This document shows positions 16,181-24,107 of a stretch of DNA of 32,033 bases, in pieces. A program made the position numbers and the translations under genes. The DNA lies in the NCBI GenBank assembly GCA_022793975.1, contig JAAWDW010000049.1, forward strand, positions 1-32,033. Direction: 5' to 3'. This stretch comes from Bacillota bacterium. Its GTDB lineage: Bacteria > Bacillota > Clostridia > Peptostreptococcales > Anaerovoracaceae. The notes below the pieces were generated by a model that saw nothing but the letters and a program-made list of their open reading frames with translations, was not told the origin of the DNA and made no database searches. Positions within the stretch are counted from its first letter, which is position 1; each line of letters opens with the position of its first letter.

Positions 16181-16220
16181 AATACAGCTTTCGATATTAT
16201 AGTATAACGAAAGCTGTATT
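16181..16220 (-). promoter_or_regulatory. 13-bp inverted repeat: terminator hairpin and phzF promoter/operator
   Basis: AATACAGCTTTCG (16181-16193) and CGAAAGCTGTATT (16208-16220) are perfect complements around a 14-nt loop. Read on the minus strand the right arm is followed by a T run, as in an intrinsic terminator for the upstream MocR gene. The same loop contains TATACT/TATAAT-like -10 sequences with a TTGATC -35 candidate upstream, about 25-45 nt before the phzF-like ATG. So the element could both end regulator transcription and form an operator over the phzF promoter. Confidence 0.6.
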
Positions 16221-16234
16221 AAGATCAATTGTTT

Positions 16235-16253
16235 AATTGTTTGCCAAACAATT
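16235..16253. repeat. 9-bp inverted repeat after the MocR gene
   Basis: AATTGTTTG and CAAACAATT flank a single C. It lies just beyond the MocR stop codon. It may be part of the 3' end signal or a small operator; there is no T run, so it is not called a terminator. Confidence 0.4.
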
Positions 16254-16273
16254 TTGTCTGCCGCCGCAGATTG

Positions 16274-17647
16274 TTATTTTTCGGTTTCGAGAATTTCACG
16301 CAGAATAGTGAGAGCGCGCGCAAGTTCCGCTCCGGTTTTCGGTGTGCATATAGAAAGGCGCGCACCTGAAACAGGAGCACTTTTACCGACAGCAAAATGA
16401 GAGCTGCCATATATAAGTACATTTTTTTCAAGAGCACGTTTTTCAAATTCGGCGCTGTCTGTACCGCTTGGGAGTGTGAGCCATTTACACAGAGCATTGC
16501 TGTCGCCTTTTATATTAAAGCCGCCGAGGATTTCTTCTGCAATATGGTTTCTTTCTGCAAGCATAATTTTCCGTCTGTGCAGCAGCGTTTCGTATTTTCC
16601 GGAAAGTACAAGCCGCGCTGCAATTTCGGATAGAAAGGCGGATGATTCGAGATTTATGTTGTAGAAAGCGTTACTTATAACATCTCTGTATTTGTCCGGA
16701 GTTATCATATACGACTGACGGAGAGCGGAACTAATGCATTTTGACAGGCTGAGAAAGAAAATTGAGTGTTCCGGGATACGGCTGTATATACTGTCTCTCG
16801 GCTCATCTGTCAAAAGTGCGGCATATCCGTCTTCAATAATTATAAAATCGTTTTCTTCTGCCATTTTGGCAATCATATCGCGGCAGGATTCCGACATTCT
16901 GTGCATAGTCGGATTCTGATAGTCGGGGATGATGTAAATCCCTTTAATACCGTCGTTTTTGACGGCATAGCGTATTCCCTCTTCGGACATTTCACCGTTT
17001 TCTTGTCTTATGGGAATAAGACGTATGCCCAGCATACTGGCAATACTTATAATACCGGGATATACAAGGGGATCAACACCGAGACGGTCTCCGGGTTTGA
17101 AAATGCCCAAAAGGGTAGCGGCAATTGCATTTTGGCCACCGCTGGCAAATATGATTTTATCGGCAGATGCATTGCATTTTGCCTGTTTTAAAAGTACCGT
17201 ACCGGCCTCGTTCTGCCAGTATTCTTTACCCGATCGGTATTGCAGTACACTGCCGAAATCATCTTCGTTCATCATTTCACTTATAAGAGTACGTATTTCA
17301 TCGTTATTTTCATCGGCGGGCATTATTCCGCCCAAATCGATAGTGCTGTTTTCGGCCGGCTTCATTTTGCTTACCATATGATATGAAATGAATGTTCCCG
17401 AACCGACACTGCCATTAAGAAGACCTTTATCCGAGCATATTTTAAATGCGCGCGCTACGGTACTGAGATTAATGTCGAGAAAATCGGCGAGTTCTCTTTG
17501 AGGAGGAAGCTTTGTGCCTGCTTTAAGAACACCGCTGGCAATGTCCTCTTCGAGTTTGTCTGCGAGTGTTATATAAAGCGGGGCTTCGCCTCTTTTGAGG
17601 ACCGGTCGCCAAGACATCGGATAATCATCAAAAGAATTATAGGGCAC
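16274..17647 (-). CDS. MocR-type transcriptional regulator (GntR HTH plus aminotransferase-like domain)
   Basis: This is a regulator of about 457 residues. An N-terminal winged helix of the GntR family (LADKLEEDIASG, LPPQRELADFL, STVARAF, GSGTFIS) is fused to a class-I aminotransferase fold. The PLP-domain features include GGQNAIAATLLG, PDYQNPT and the Lys-containing SLSKCIS segment. MocR proteins use PLP or an amino compound as effector and often act on an adjacent gene, here most likely the phzF-like gene. The GTG start at 17647 is favoured because AAAAGGAG lies 7 nt before it; a longer reading from ATG 17665 lacks a good binding site and would place that motif inside the gene. Repeated TTGCATA motifs upstream are candidate operators. 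The effector is unknown. Confidence 0.88.
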   Translation of the reverse strand: MPYNSFDDYPMSWRPVLKRGEAPLYITLADKLEEDIASGVLKAGTKLPPQRELADFLDINLSTVARAFKICSDKGLLNGSVGSGTFISYHMVSKMKPAENSTIDLGGIMPADENNDEIRTLISEMMNEDDFGSVLQYRSGKEYWQNEAGTVLLKQAKCNASADKIIFASGGQNAIAATLLGIFKPGDRLGVDPLVYPGIISIASMLGIRLIPIRQENGEMSEEGIRYAVKNDGIKGIYIIPDYQNPTMHRMSESCRDMIAKMAEENDFIIIEDGYAALLTDEPRDSIYSRIPEHSIFFLSLSKCISSALRQSYMITPDKYRDVISNAFYNINLESSAFLSEIAARLVLSGKYETLLHRRKIMLAERNHIAEEILGGFNIKGDSNALCKWLTLPSGTDSAEFEKRALEKNVLIYGSSHFAVGKSAPVSGARLSICTPKTGAELARALTILREILETEK

Positions 17648-17764
17648 GGGTATTCTCCTTTTCATAAAATTCTGTATTCTATGCGCTGCAGGCACAGACA
17701 TAATATAAGTTTATATCATATTGGTTTTGAAAGCAATCATACTGAGCAGACAGTTATTAATATT

Positions 17765-17842
17765 TTGCATAAAGTTGTCAAAAAAGTATTGCATAGTTGT
17801 ACGTTGTGTTGCATATTTATATACATGCAATATGGTTTTGGG
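17765..17842. promoter_or_regulatory. Cluster of TTGCATA repeats between MocR and the SLH peptidase gene
   Basis: The motif TTGCATA occurs at 17765-17771, 17789-17795 and 17809-17815. The third copy is mirrored by ATGCAA about 10 nt further on (TTGCAT-N10-ATGCAA). The cluster lies 120-180 nt upstream of the MocR start and 65-145 nt upstream of the rightward promoter. MocR proteins often bind repeated sites between divergent genes, so this is a candidate operator. AT-rich background makes it uncertain. Confidence 0.4.
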
Positions 17843-17884
17843 AATTTATCACAAAAAATATAGCAAAAATTTGCAAAATTATTG

Positions 17885-17913
17885 TTGCGTCCCACAATTT
17901 AATGTGGTATACT
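17885..17913 (+). promoter_or_regulatory. Promoter with palindromic spacer for the SLH peptidase gene
   Basis: -10 TATACT (17908-17913) lies 17 nt from a -35 candidate TTGCGT (17885-17890). Most of the spacer is an inverted repeat, CCACA-ATTTAA-TGTGG (17892-17907), which is well placed to be a repressor site. The predicted transcript start is about 65-70 nt upstream of the TTG start codon. Confidence 0.5.
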
Positions 17914-17987
17914 ATTGCTTTAATAGGATGAATTGCTAATGCAATACTGTATGCTATTTATTATCAATGAAAGAGAGGAAAGGTAGA

Positions 17988-20900
17988 TTGAAGAAGAAAT
18001 TATTGACACTTCTTTTAGCATTCGTAATGGTAGTCGGACCTGTTATACCGGTTTCGGCAACAGAAGTTCCGGCCGTTTACGAAGATATTGCTGATATTAT
18101 TGCTGGATATGACGATGATGATATTGTCACGTCGGATGTGCTTGACGAGCTTTATGCATTGATAAGCGATACTGCTGAAGAAGAAAAGGCAGAGGATTTA
18201 TCTGATGATGAAGCTGTGGATGCTGCGGACGCGCAGGAAGATGAGACAGCGAATATCGCTCTTGATCTTGCGGCGGATTTCAGTGAAACCGATACGGAAA
18301 GCAGCGATGCGGTTACTCCGAACGGGGGGGCTGAAAGTGCGACTGACAGTAAATTTGACACTGATTCTGCAATTGACAGTGCTGCTGCGGGTACGCAGCT
18401 TGAAAATGAAAGTGTTTTAGTAAGTGCTGCGGACAGCGATGCGGTAAATGCGGTACTCAGCAGTGGAAATACTGATATCGGCAGTGAAACTGCAGTAAAT
18501 GACACAAACTTGGAAAATTCGGGGACTGTATCCGGCGAAAGCGGCGGAGTTTCCGATTATGGTGATGTTGTAAATGATCCGGCAGATACGGATGAAAATA
18601 ATTCGACGGATACCGAAAACCCTGCGGAAGAAGAAACTCCTGCTCTGGATCCTGCGGCAACTCAGCAGGAAACTGTAATTTTTATGCTTCGTTTTGCAGG
18701 TATGAAAGATAGCCAGCTTTCGTCAGTAAGTGAAGAAGAAAATGCGGAGCAATTTGCATATGACTGCAATGAGCTTGCAAACAGTATAAATATGTTCAAA
18801 GGTTTTACATATGAACCGGAAAGCGAGTGTACTTTTGCCCAGCTTAATACAATGTTTAAAAATGCGGAGCCTCTTTACAATGCTCTTCATGCGGACAAAC
18901 TGAAGCCTCTCTTTATAAACGGAATGGCGCAGCCTATATTCCCGTATACGACAGGGTCTGTTACAGAGGGATACAGTAATGAAGACAGTGATATCATACG
19001 TTTTTGTGTATATGTTGAGACAAATTACGATACTGATGATGACGGAAAGCTTGATCTTGTAAAGACGCTTGTACAGCTTCCGAGAGCAGCTATGGAAGGA
19101 GATTACGAAGCAGCTTCCATTTTTGAAGCACGCCCGTATATAACGGGATGTACAAGCGGAAGACATCCTAATGTAGAAGGCGGCTCCTATGATATATCGA
19201 AAATGTACAGTCAACCTGACGCACGTACGGCAGAGGGAACAATAACTACCGCAGAGCATGCAAAAGATGCAGATTCGGCTGAATGGTATTATTATAATCC
19301 ATACGAAAAAACATACGCTTATGAAGATCTGGACTGGTATGATTATTATTTGACAAGAGGATTTGCAGTAGTAGAAAGCGGCGGACTCGGAACTAAAGGT
19401 TCTGACGGATTTGAAACCTGCGGTACAGACCTCGAAATAGATGCGTTCAAGTGCATCATTGAATGGCTGCACGGAGACAGAGTGGCCTATACCGATAAAA
19501 CAAATAATATTGCGATTGATGCAGACTGGTCAAACGGAAAAGTCGGAATGACAGGTCGTTCATATGCGGGCACTACTCAGTTCGGACTTGCCACAACAGG
19601 CGTTGAGGGACTTGAGACGATCGTTCCTGTTGCCGGTATTGCAAGCTGGTATGAATACAGCAATTCACAGGGTAGCGTTATGACAAGCCTTGCCTACTCG
19701 GATTATCTTGCATATTTCTGCAACGGACGTCTGCAGGATGAGGATTATGCAGATACTATTCAGGACAAATACAATAATTATTTGACACAGCTGGTTATTG
19801 ATCAGACCGCTCTTAACGGCGATTATGCCAATGCGGAAAAAGGACTTGATCATTGGCAGATACGAGACTATACGGTAGAACCGCTTATGGATGACTGGAC
19901 AGGCATAGATATTCCTGCACTTATCGTTCATGGTCTTAATGATACAAATGTAAAGACTAAGCAGTTCGATCTCATGTATAAATCGTTTGATGATGCGGGT
20001 CAGAATGTAAAACTTCTGCTTCATCAGGGAACTCATTTGACTCCTACTTATCCGAGTCAGAAATATGAACTTAAAATTGACGGAGAGTATTATGATACAA
20101 TACTTAACAAATGGTTCAGTCATTATTTATATGGTGTAAACAACGGCATTGAGAGAATGGCTAATGTAACGGTACAGAGCAATGTTGACGGAAAATGGGA
20201 TACGTATAACAGCTGGAAGACGGCTTCAAAGCAGATACTCAAATTTGCGGATGTTGCAGAAGGAGAGACTTCGGCGGTAGCAAACAGAAATCCTGCGAGA
20301 TATACGTTTGATATTCCGGAAGAAGTAATAATTCAGGGTGCTGTCGCAGTACACATCCGCGCAGCGGCATCGGCGGTATCGGAAGACACTCCGCTTTCCG
20401 GTAAAGATCAGGTAAGAATGACAGTTGAACTTACAGACAAAAATGACAGTGAATTTGATGCATTTGTTCCGAGCAGAAGTTATCTGCCTATTAGTACTTT
20501 GCAGGCAAAAGGTGCATGGATGGGCGGAGGTCTTACAAATTACGATTTAGTAGAGTATGTGCAGACAAAGACCGCTTCAAAGAGCATCGGAATGGGATAT
20601 ATTGATATATTCAATCCGACAGCCGGATATGATTCGGCTTCCGCATCTGTTCGTACAGAACTTGTTGATGGCCAGTATTACGATTATACAGTATACATTC
20701 AACCTACTGTATATACTATTCAGGGCGGACATAATGCACAGCTTTCAATAAGTATAGCCAATAACAGTGGTGTTGCACTTACTATTGATAATAATGCAAC
20801 ATATATTGAGATTCCAACACACAGCGATAAGGCGCCTTCCGGCAATAAGAATCACGGTTCGTCGGGAAGTACGTTAAGTACGCAGACGGAACCGGGTATA

Positions 20901-21476
20901 GGAAACACTACGGGAAGTGCGGTACAGACAGGCAGCTTTAATGATGTTAATACAGGAAAATGGTATTACAGTGCTGTTGAATATGTAGCTTCAAAAGGTA
21001 TTATGACAGGTGTAAGCGGAAATAACTTCGGACCTGATACAAATACAACGAGAGGCATGATAGTTACAATTCTCCACCGTTTGGAAAATGAACCGGCAAG
21101 CGGTACAGCGCCGTTTACAGATGTAAAGGGAGGATATTATGCAAATGCAATTGCATGGGCTGATGCAAACGGCATCGTAACAGGATATGGCAACGGACTT
21201 TTTGGACCGAATGATGCTATAACGCGTGAGCAGATGGCAGCAATTCTTTACAGATATGCAAAGTACAAGGGATATGATGTATCGGCCGCAGCTGATCTTG
21301 CAGCTTTCAGTGATGCAGAAAATATAAGCAGTTATGCTGTTGATGCAATGAAATGGGCTAATGCGGCAGGGCTCATTACAGGCGTAACGAACAGTAAGCT
21401 CGTGCCTGCAGACAATGCGATTCGTGCACAAGCAGCTTCAATACTTATGCGTTTCTGTGAGAATATCGAGCAGTAA
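17988..21476 (+). CDS. Secreted X-Pro dipeptidyl-peptidase-like (S15) enzyme with three SLH domains
   Basis: This is a surface serine peptidase of about 1162 residues. A classic signal peptide (MKKKLLTLLLAFVMVVGPV, cut near VSA) precedes an Asp/Glu/Ala/Ser/Thr-rich linker of about 190 residues. The S15 alpha/beta-hydrolase domain follows, with nucleophile Ser525 in GMTGRSYAG, then TTGVEGLE, Asp652 in GLNDTNV and His683 in QGTHLTP. A beta-rich C-terminal domain comes next. Three SLH repeats begin near residues 983, 1042 and 1106 and should bind secondary cell-wall polymer. The motif context resembles lactococcal PepX, which releases X-Pro dipeptides, but that enzyme is normally cytoplasmic; here the protein would be displayed on the surface for peptide harvesting. 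The TTG start at 17988 is preferred over ATG 17967 because GAGAGGAAAGG precedes it. Exact specificity is not certain; other S15/CocE-like hydrolases share the fold. Confidence 0.88.
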   Translation: MKKKLLTLLLAFVMVVGPVIPVSATEVPAVYEDIADIIAGYDDDDIVTSDVLDELYALISDTAEEEKAEDLSDDEAVDAADAQEDETANIALDLAADFSETDTESSDAVTPNGGAESATDSKFDTDSAIDSAAAGTQLENESVLVSAADSDAVNAVLSSGNTDIGSETAVNDTNLENSGTVSGESGGVSDYGDVVNDPADTDENNSTDTENPAEEETPALDPAATQQETVIFMLRFAGMKDSQLSSVSEEENAEQFAYDCNELANSINMFKGFTYEPESECTFAQLNTMFKNAEPLYNALHADKLKPLFINGMAQPIFPYTTGSVTEGYSNEDSDIIRFCVYVETNYDTDDDGKLDLVKTLVQLPRAAMEGDYEAASIFEARPYITGCTSGRHPNVEGGSYDISKMYSQPDARTAEGTITTAEHAKDADSAEWYYYNPYEKTYAYEDLDWYDYYLTRGFAVVESGGLGTKGSDGFETCGTDLEIDAFKCIIEWLHGDRVAYTDKTNNIAIDADWSNGKVGMTGRSYAGTTQFGLATTGVEGLETIVPVAGIASWYEYSNSQGSVMTSLAYSDYLAYFCNGRLQDEDYADTIQDKYNNYLTQLVIDQTALNGDYANAEKGLDHWQIRDYTVEPLMDDWTGIDIPALIVHGLNDTNVKTKQFDLMYKSFDDAGQNVKLLLHQGTHLTPTYPSQKYELKIDGEYYDTILNKWFSHYLYGVNNGIERMANVTVQSNVDGKWDTYNSWKTASKQILKFADVAEGETSAVANRNPARYTFDIPEEVIIQGAVAVHIRAAASAVSEDTPLSGKDQVRMTVELTDKNDSEFDAFVPSRSYLPISTLQAKGAWMGGGLTNYDLVEYVQTKTASKSIGMGYIDIFNPTAGYDSASASVRTELVDGQYYDYTVYIQPTVYTIQGGHNAQLSISIANNSGVALTIDNNATYIEIPTHSDKAPSGNKNHGSSGSTLSTQTEPGIGNTTGSAVQTGSFNDVNTGKWYYSAVEYVASKGIMTGVSGNNFGPDTNTTRGMIVTILHRLENEPASGTAPFTDVKGGYYANAIAWADANGIVTGYGNGLFGPNDAITREQMAAILYRYAKYKGYDVSAAADLAAFSDAENISSYAVDAMKWANAAGLITGVTNSKLVPADNAIRAQAASILMRFCENIEQ

Positions 21477-21516
21477 GCATTAGGCGGAAGTAAATAGAAA
21501 TATAACCGATAAGAAG

Positions 21517-21546
21517 CGGACATCTGAGATTATCAGATGTCCGTTT
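21517..21546 (+). terminator. Intrinsic terminator after the SLH peptidase gene
   Basis: An 11-bp perfect stem, CGGACATCTGA (21517-21527) with TCAGATGTCCG (21533-21543) around GATTA, is followed by TTTAAT. It lies between convergent genes, so it may also stop minus-strand transcription from the phosphohexomutase gene. Confidence 0.85.
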
Positions 21547-21556
21547 AATACATAAA

Positions 21557-23173
21557 CTATAATTTTGAAATATCCAGTTTGTCAAAGCGTGAAAGAAACA
21601 TACGGAGTGTTTCGGCTATTTTCCGACATCCGCCCTCTTTGTCGGCTTCTATGTTGAGCGGCATTATAGGGTCGTGCAGCGACATACGTAGAAGACACCA
21701 GCCACTTATCGTCTCGTCAGGGAAACGAATGCGCACACCTTCATAGTTCGGAGTTATAAGTTGAAGGCTGCTTTGTGAGCGTGCCCATGATTCGAGCTCT
21801 TCGAGAATTCTGCTGCCGTACGATGCAAAATCTTCGCAATTGATAGGCAGTCTGATTTCTGCCGCTTCTTCGGGCTCTTTGAGAGTGGAGATAACGCTTG
21901 AAAGTGGCTTCCCTCTGCGGATCAGCTGTGCTGCTTTTATTACTATTTTTGCCGCCAGATATGCGCCGTCATCAAGAAAATAGTTTTCTTTAAATGCAGC
22001 ATGTCCGGAAGTTTCTATAGCCAGCTGACAGTCCGTACCGTTTTTATTCAGTTCAATCGCTTTATTTATTACATTCTTATATCCTCGTTTATAGCGAAGG
22101 TGTGTGAGACCGAGGCTGGACGTCAGGAATTCCGTAAGCTGATCGCTGGTAATGCTGTCTGTTACTATTGTCGTTTTGGAGCTGATTTCGGATGCAAGAA
22201 CAGATGCAAGTGCGACTATACCGTTGCGTGAGATTTCGTGTCCGTTTTCGTCTACTGCCGCTGAGCGGTCGACATCGGTATCAAATATAAGACCGAAGTC
22301 TGCCTTTGTTTCAAGTACGCGGCGGCTTATTGCCTCCATTGCTTTTTTATCTTCGGGATTTGGAGCATGATTCGGAAAATTTCCGTCCGGATTAAGAAAA
22401 CAGCTTCCGGAAACATCGGCACCGAGCGGAGCCAGTACTTTTTCGGCATAAAATCCTCCCGCTCCGTTACCGGCATCGACTGCTATTTTAAGACCGGCAA
22501 GAGGTCTGTCATATGAAGGAGTATTGTCAGAAACAGCTGTTTTACAGCCTGCCGGATTTTCCGCATTTACGCCTCGTTTTATGATATCACGTAGATGATT
22601 GCAGTATGTATCCATAAGATCACATTTGCTTACAAGCAGAGTGGTGATGCCGCATACCGGCTCTTCGGAGTTTGGTGAGCAATTTTCGCAGTCATAATCA
22701 CAGTCATCCGGACATTCGGCAAAGTTTTCGGCTCTTTCAATAATATTGGTAATGTCACTTTTATCAAGCCCGCCGTTTTTATCAAAATATTTAAAGCCGT
22801 TTCTGTTAAAAGGCAAATGGCTTGCCGTTATCATAATGGCGCCATCGCAGCTGTACTGGGGAAATACTGTGGACATAAACATTGCGGGAGTCGAAGCAAG
22901 TCCGCAGTCGAGTACACGCACGCCAAGTGATGTTATCGAGTTTATCGCGGCTGTTTTAAGCATATCTTCTGAGAGCCTCGGATCGTGCCCCACGGATACG
23001 GTGAGTGCGGAAAAAGGCTTGCCCGTTTTTTCAGAAAGCCATTCGCAGAAACCATGCGCTAAAAGTGAGGCGGCCTCTTCCGTAAGATTGGGTTCTTCAC
23101 CGGGAATGCCGGGAAGTGCAATTCCTCTTATATCACTGCCGTTCTGCAGCTTTTTTAAATTAAGCTCGCTCAT
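21557..23173 (-). CDS. Phosphomannomutase/phosphoglucomutase family enzyme
   Basis: This is a 538-residue alpha-D-phosphohexomutase, which interconverts hexose 1- and 6-phosphates for sugar-nucleotide supply. The substrate loop near the N terminus (GSDIRGIALPG), the phosphoserine loop TASHLPFNRNG, the metal loop DTDVDRS and the sugar-recognition motif ETSGHAAF are all visible. The phosphate-binding loop near the C terminus reads RMSLHDPIMPLNIE rather than the more usual RxSGTEP type; I recall similar loops in a plant-like branch, but this is from memory. AAAGGAG supports the ATG at 23173 against a much longer upstream reading. Its first codons overlap the end of the CmpB-like gene by 14 nt, so the two are co-transcribed. 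Whether mannose or glucose phosphate is preferred cannot be seen. Confidence 0.88.
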   Translation of the reverse strand: MSELNLKKLQNGSDIRGIALPGIPGEEPNLTEEAASLLAHGFCEWLSEKTGKPFSALTVSVGHDPRLSEDMLKTAAINSITSLGVRVLDCGLASTPAMFMSTVFPQYSCDGAIMITASHLPFNRNGFKYFDKNGGLDKSDITNIIERAENFAECPDDCDYDCENCSPNSEEPVCGITTLLVSKCDLMDTYCNHLRDIIKRGVNAENPAGCKTAVSDNTPSYDRPLAGLKIAVDAGNGAGGFYAEKVLAPLGADVSGSCFLNPDGNFPNHAPNPEDKKAMEAISRRVLETKADFGLIFDTDVDRSAAVDENGHEISRNGIVALASVLASEISSKTTIVTDSITSDQLTEFLTSSLGLTHLRYKRGYKNVINKAIELNKNGTDCQLAIETSGHAAFKENYFLDDGAYLAAKIVIKAAQLIRRGKPLSSVISTLKEPEEAAEIRLPINCEDFASYGSRILEELESWARSQSSLQLITPNYEGVRIRFPDETISGWCLLRMSLHDPIMPLNIEADKEGGCRKIAETLRMFLSRFDKLDISKL

Positions 23174-23612
23174 ATGTTTCTCCTTTAATTTTCTTTCTAA
23201 TATTATAAAAGAAAAACATAAATGCCGCAAGACAGAAGCAAAGCAAAAACCAAATAAATGAGAAAAGCGGACAGATTTGGCCCCAAAGTGAAAAAGCATG
23301 CTCTGAATAATCCCAGACACCGAGATGAAACCACAGATTAACAATGCAGCCGACAGTGAATTCGTAGATGGTGATAACTGCCGCACCGATTAAGGCTTTA
23401 AAGGTAATCGGCAGATCGGGAAAAGCGCTGTTCAAAAAATAGAAAGTCAGCATGCAAGCACCGCCGGTAAGTACCATTGACCAGTGAGTATAGCCACGGA
23501 AAGATATTTCAAGAAATGCGTATCCTGCACCTCCGAAGATAAAAATTGCCAGATATTTTATGATTTGAGTTCCTTTTTTTGTTTTTACAGAAGTTTCTTT
23601 TACATTTTCCAT
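23160..23612 (-). CDS. Small membrane protein of the CmpB putative ABC-permease family
   Basis: This 150-residue integral membrane protein has about four or five hydrophobic segments. GGAGYAFLEISFRG, GCIVNLWFHLGVWDYS and GQICPLFSFIWFLLC match the pattern I associate with Pfam ABC_trans_CmpB, annotated as putative type IV ABC transporter permeases. No ABC ATPase is nearby, so the transport role is doubtful. The ATG at 23612 is used; a TTG at 23663 would extend it by 17 residues, and neither has a strong ribosome binding site. It overlaps the phosphohexomutase start. Confidence 0.7.
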   Translation of the reverse strand: MENVKETSVKTKKGTQIIKYLAIFIFGGAGYAFLEISFRGYTHWSMVLTGGACMLTFYFLNSAFPDLPITFKALIGAAVITIYEFTVGCIVNLWFHLGVWDYSEHAFSLWGQICPLFSFIWFLLCFCLAAFMFFFYNIRKKIKGETYERA

Positions 23613-23682
23613 ATGAATATTATGAACGATTGAGCGAATGTTTATTGCTGTTAAAAATATCAATGCGAAAAAGACACTTAAA

Positions 23683-23712
23683 TTGTTAATGTAACGGAAT
23701 TTCTGTTATAAT
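23683..23712 (+). promoter_or_regulatory. Sigma-A promoter for the small helical protein
   Basis: -35 TTGTTA (23683-23688) and a consensus -10 TATAAT (23707-23712) are separated by 18 nt and lie about 57 nt upstream of the ATG at 23769. Confidence 0.6.
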
Positions 23713-23768
23713 AAAGATATAAAAAGATTATTATTCAGTTTTAAAATCGCAACAGGAGGTTCAAAAGT

Positions 23769-24107
23769 ATGAGCTTTTTTGACAAAGCTAAGGATTTCGC
23801 GCAAAGTGCGGCGGAAATGACCAAAGATTTTGCGCAAGAGGCGGCAAACGCGACCACCGAGGCTGCAAAAAATGTGAGTGGGATGGTACAGAATGCTTCC
23901 GAAATATCGCAGCTTAAAGCAAAAATAAAAGAGGAAGCGTCGGCAATAGAGAAATGTAAGTTTGATACAGCAGAAAAGCTCTTGCAGAAATTCAGAGACG
24001 GCAAGATAACAGATGAGTCTCTTGCAAGGGCCGAAACGGAAATAAGCGCAAGGGCCGAACGCATAAATGCATATAATGCGGAGATCAGAAGACTGAGTGA
24101 GAAGTAA
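23769..24107 (+). CDS. Small Ala/Lys/Glu-rich helical (coiled-coil) protein
   Basis: This 112-residue protein is almost wholly alpha-helical by composition. The first half (MSFFDKAKDFAQSAAEM, then repeated DFAQ/AA/TEAAKN segments) is amphipathic. The second half is a likely coiled coil (LKAKIKEEASAIEKCKFD, AETEISARAERINAYNAEI). It has no membrane segment, signal peptide or zinc ribbon. Similar short proteins starting MSFFDK are common in Clostridia and are usually uncharacterised. AGGAGG and a good promoter show it is a real gene, expressed alone. Its 3' end overlaps that of the convergent msrA by 23 nt. Function unknown. Confidence 0.75.
   Translation: MSFFDKAKDFAQSAAEMTKDFAQEAANATTEAAKNVSGMVQNASEISQLKAKIKEEASAIEKCKFDTAEKLLQKFRDGKITDESLARAETEISARAERINAYNAEIRRLSEK

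Noticed and set aside
17967..17987. ATG start for the SLH peptidase at 17967
   Set aside because: No ribosome binding site lies before this ATG. The TTG at 17988 has GAGAGGAAAGG in front and gives a standard signal peptide.
18723..19472. 249-codon minus-strand ORF
   Set aside because: Antisense to the S15 peptidase domain; Cys/Ile/Tyr-rich with no motif or ribosome binding site.
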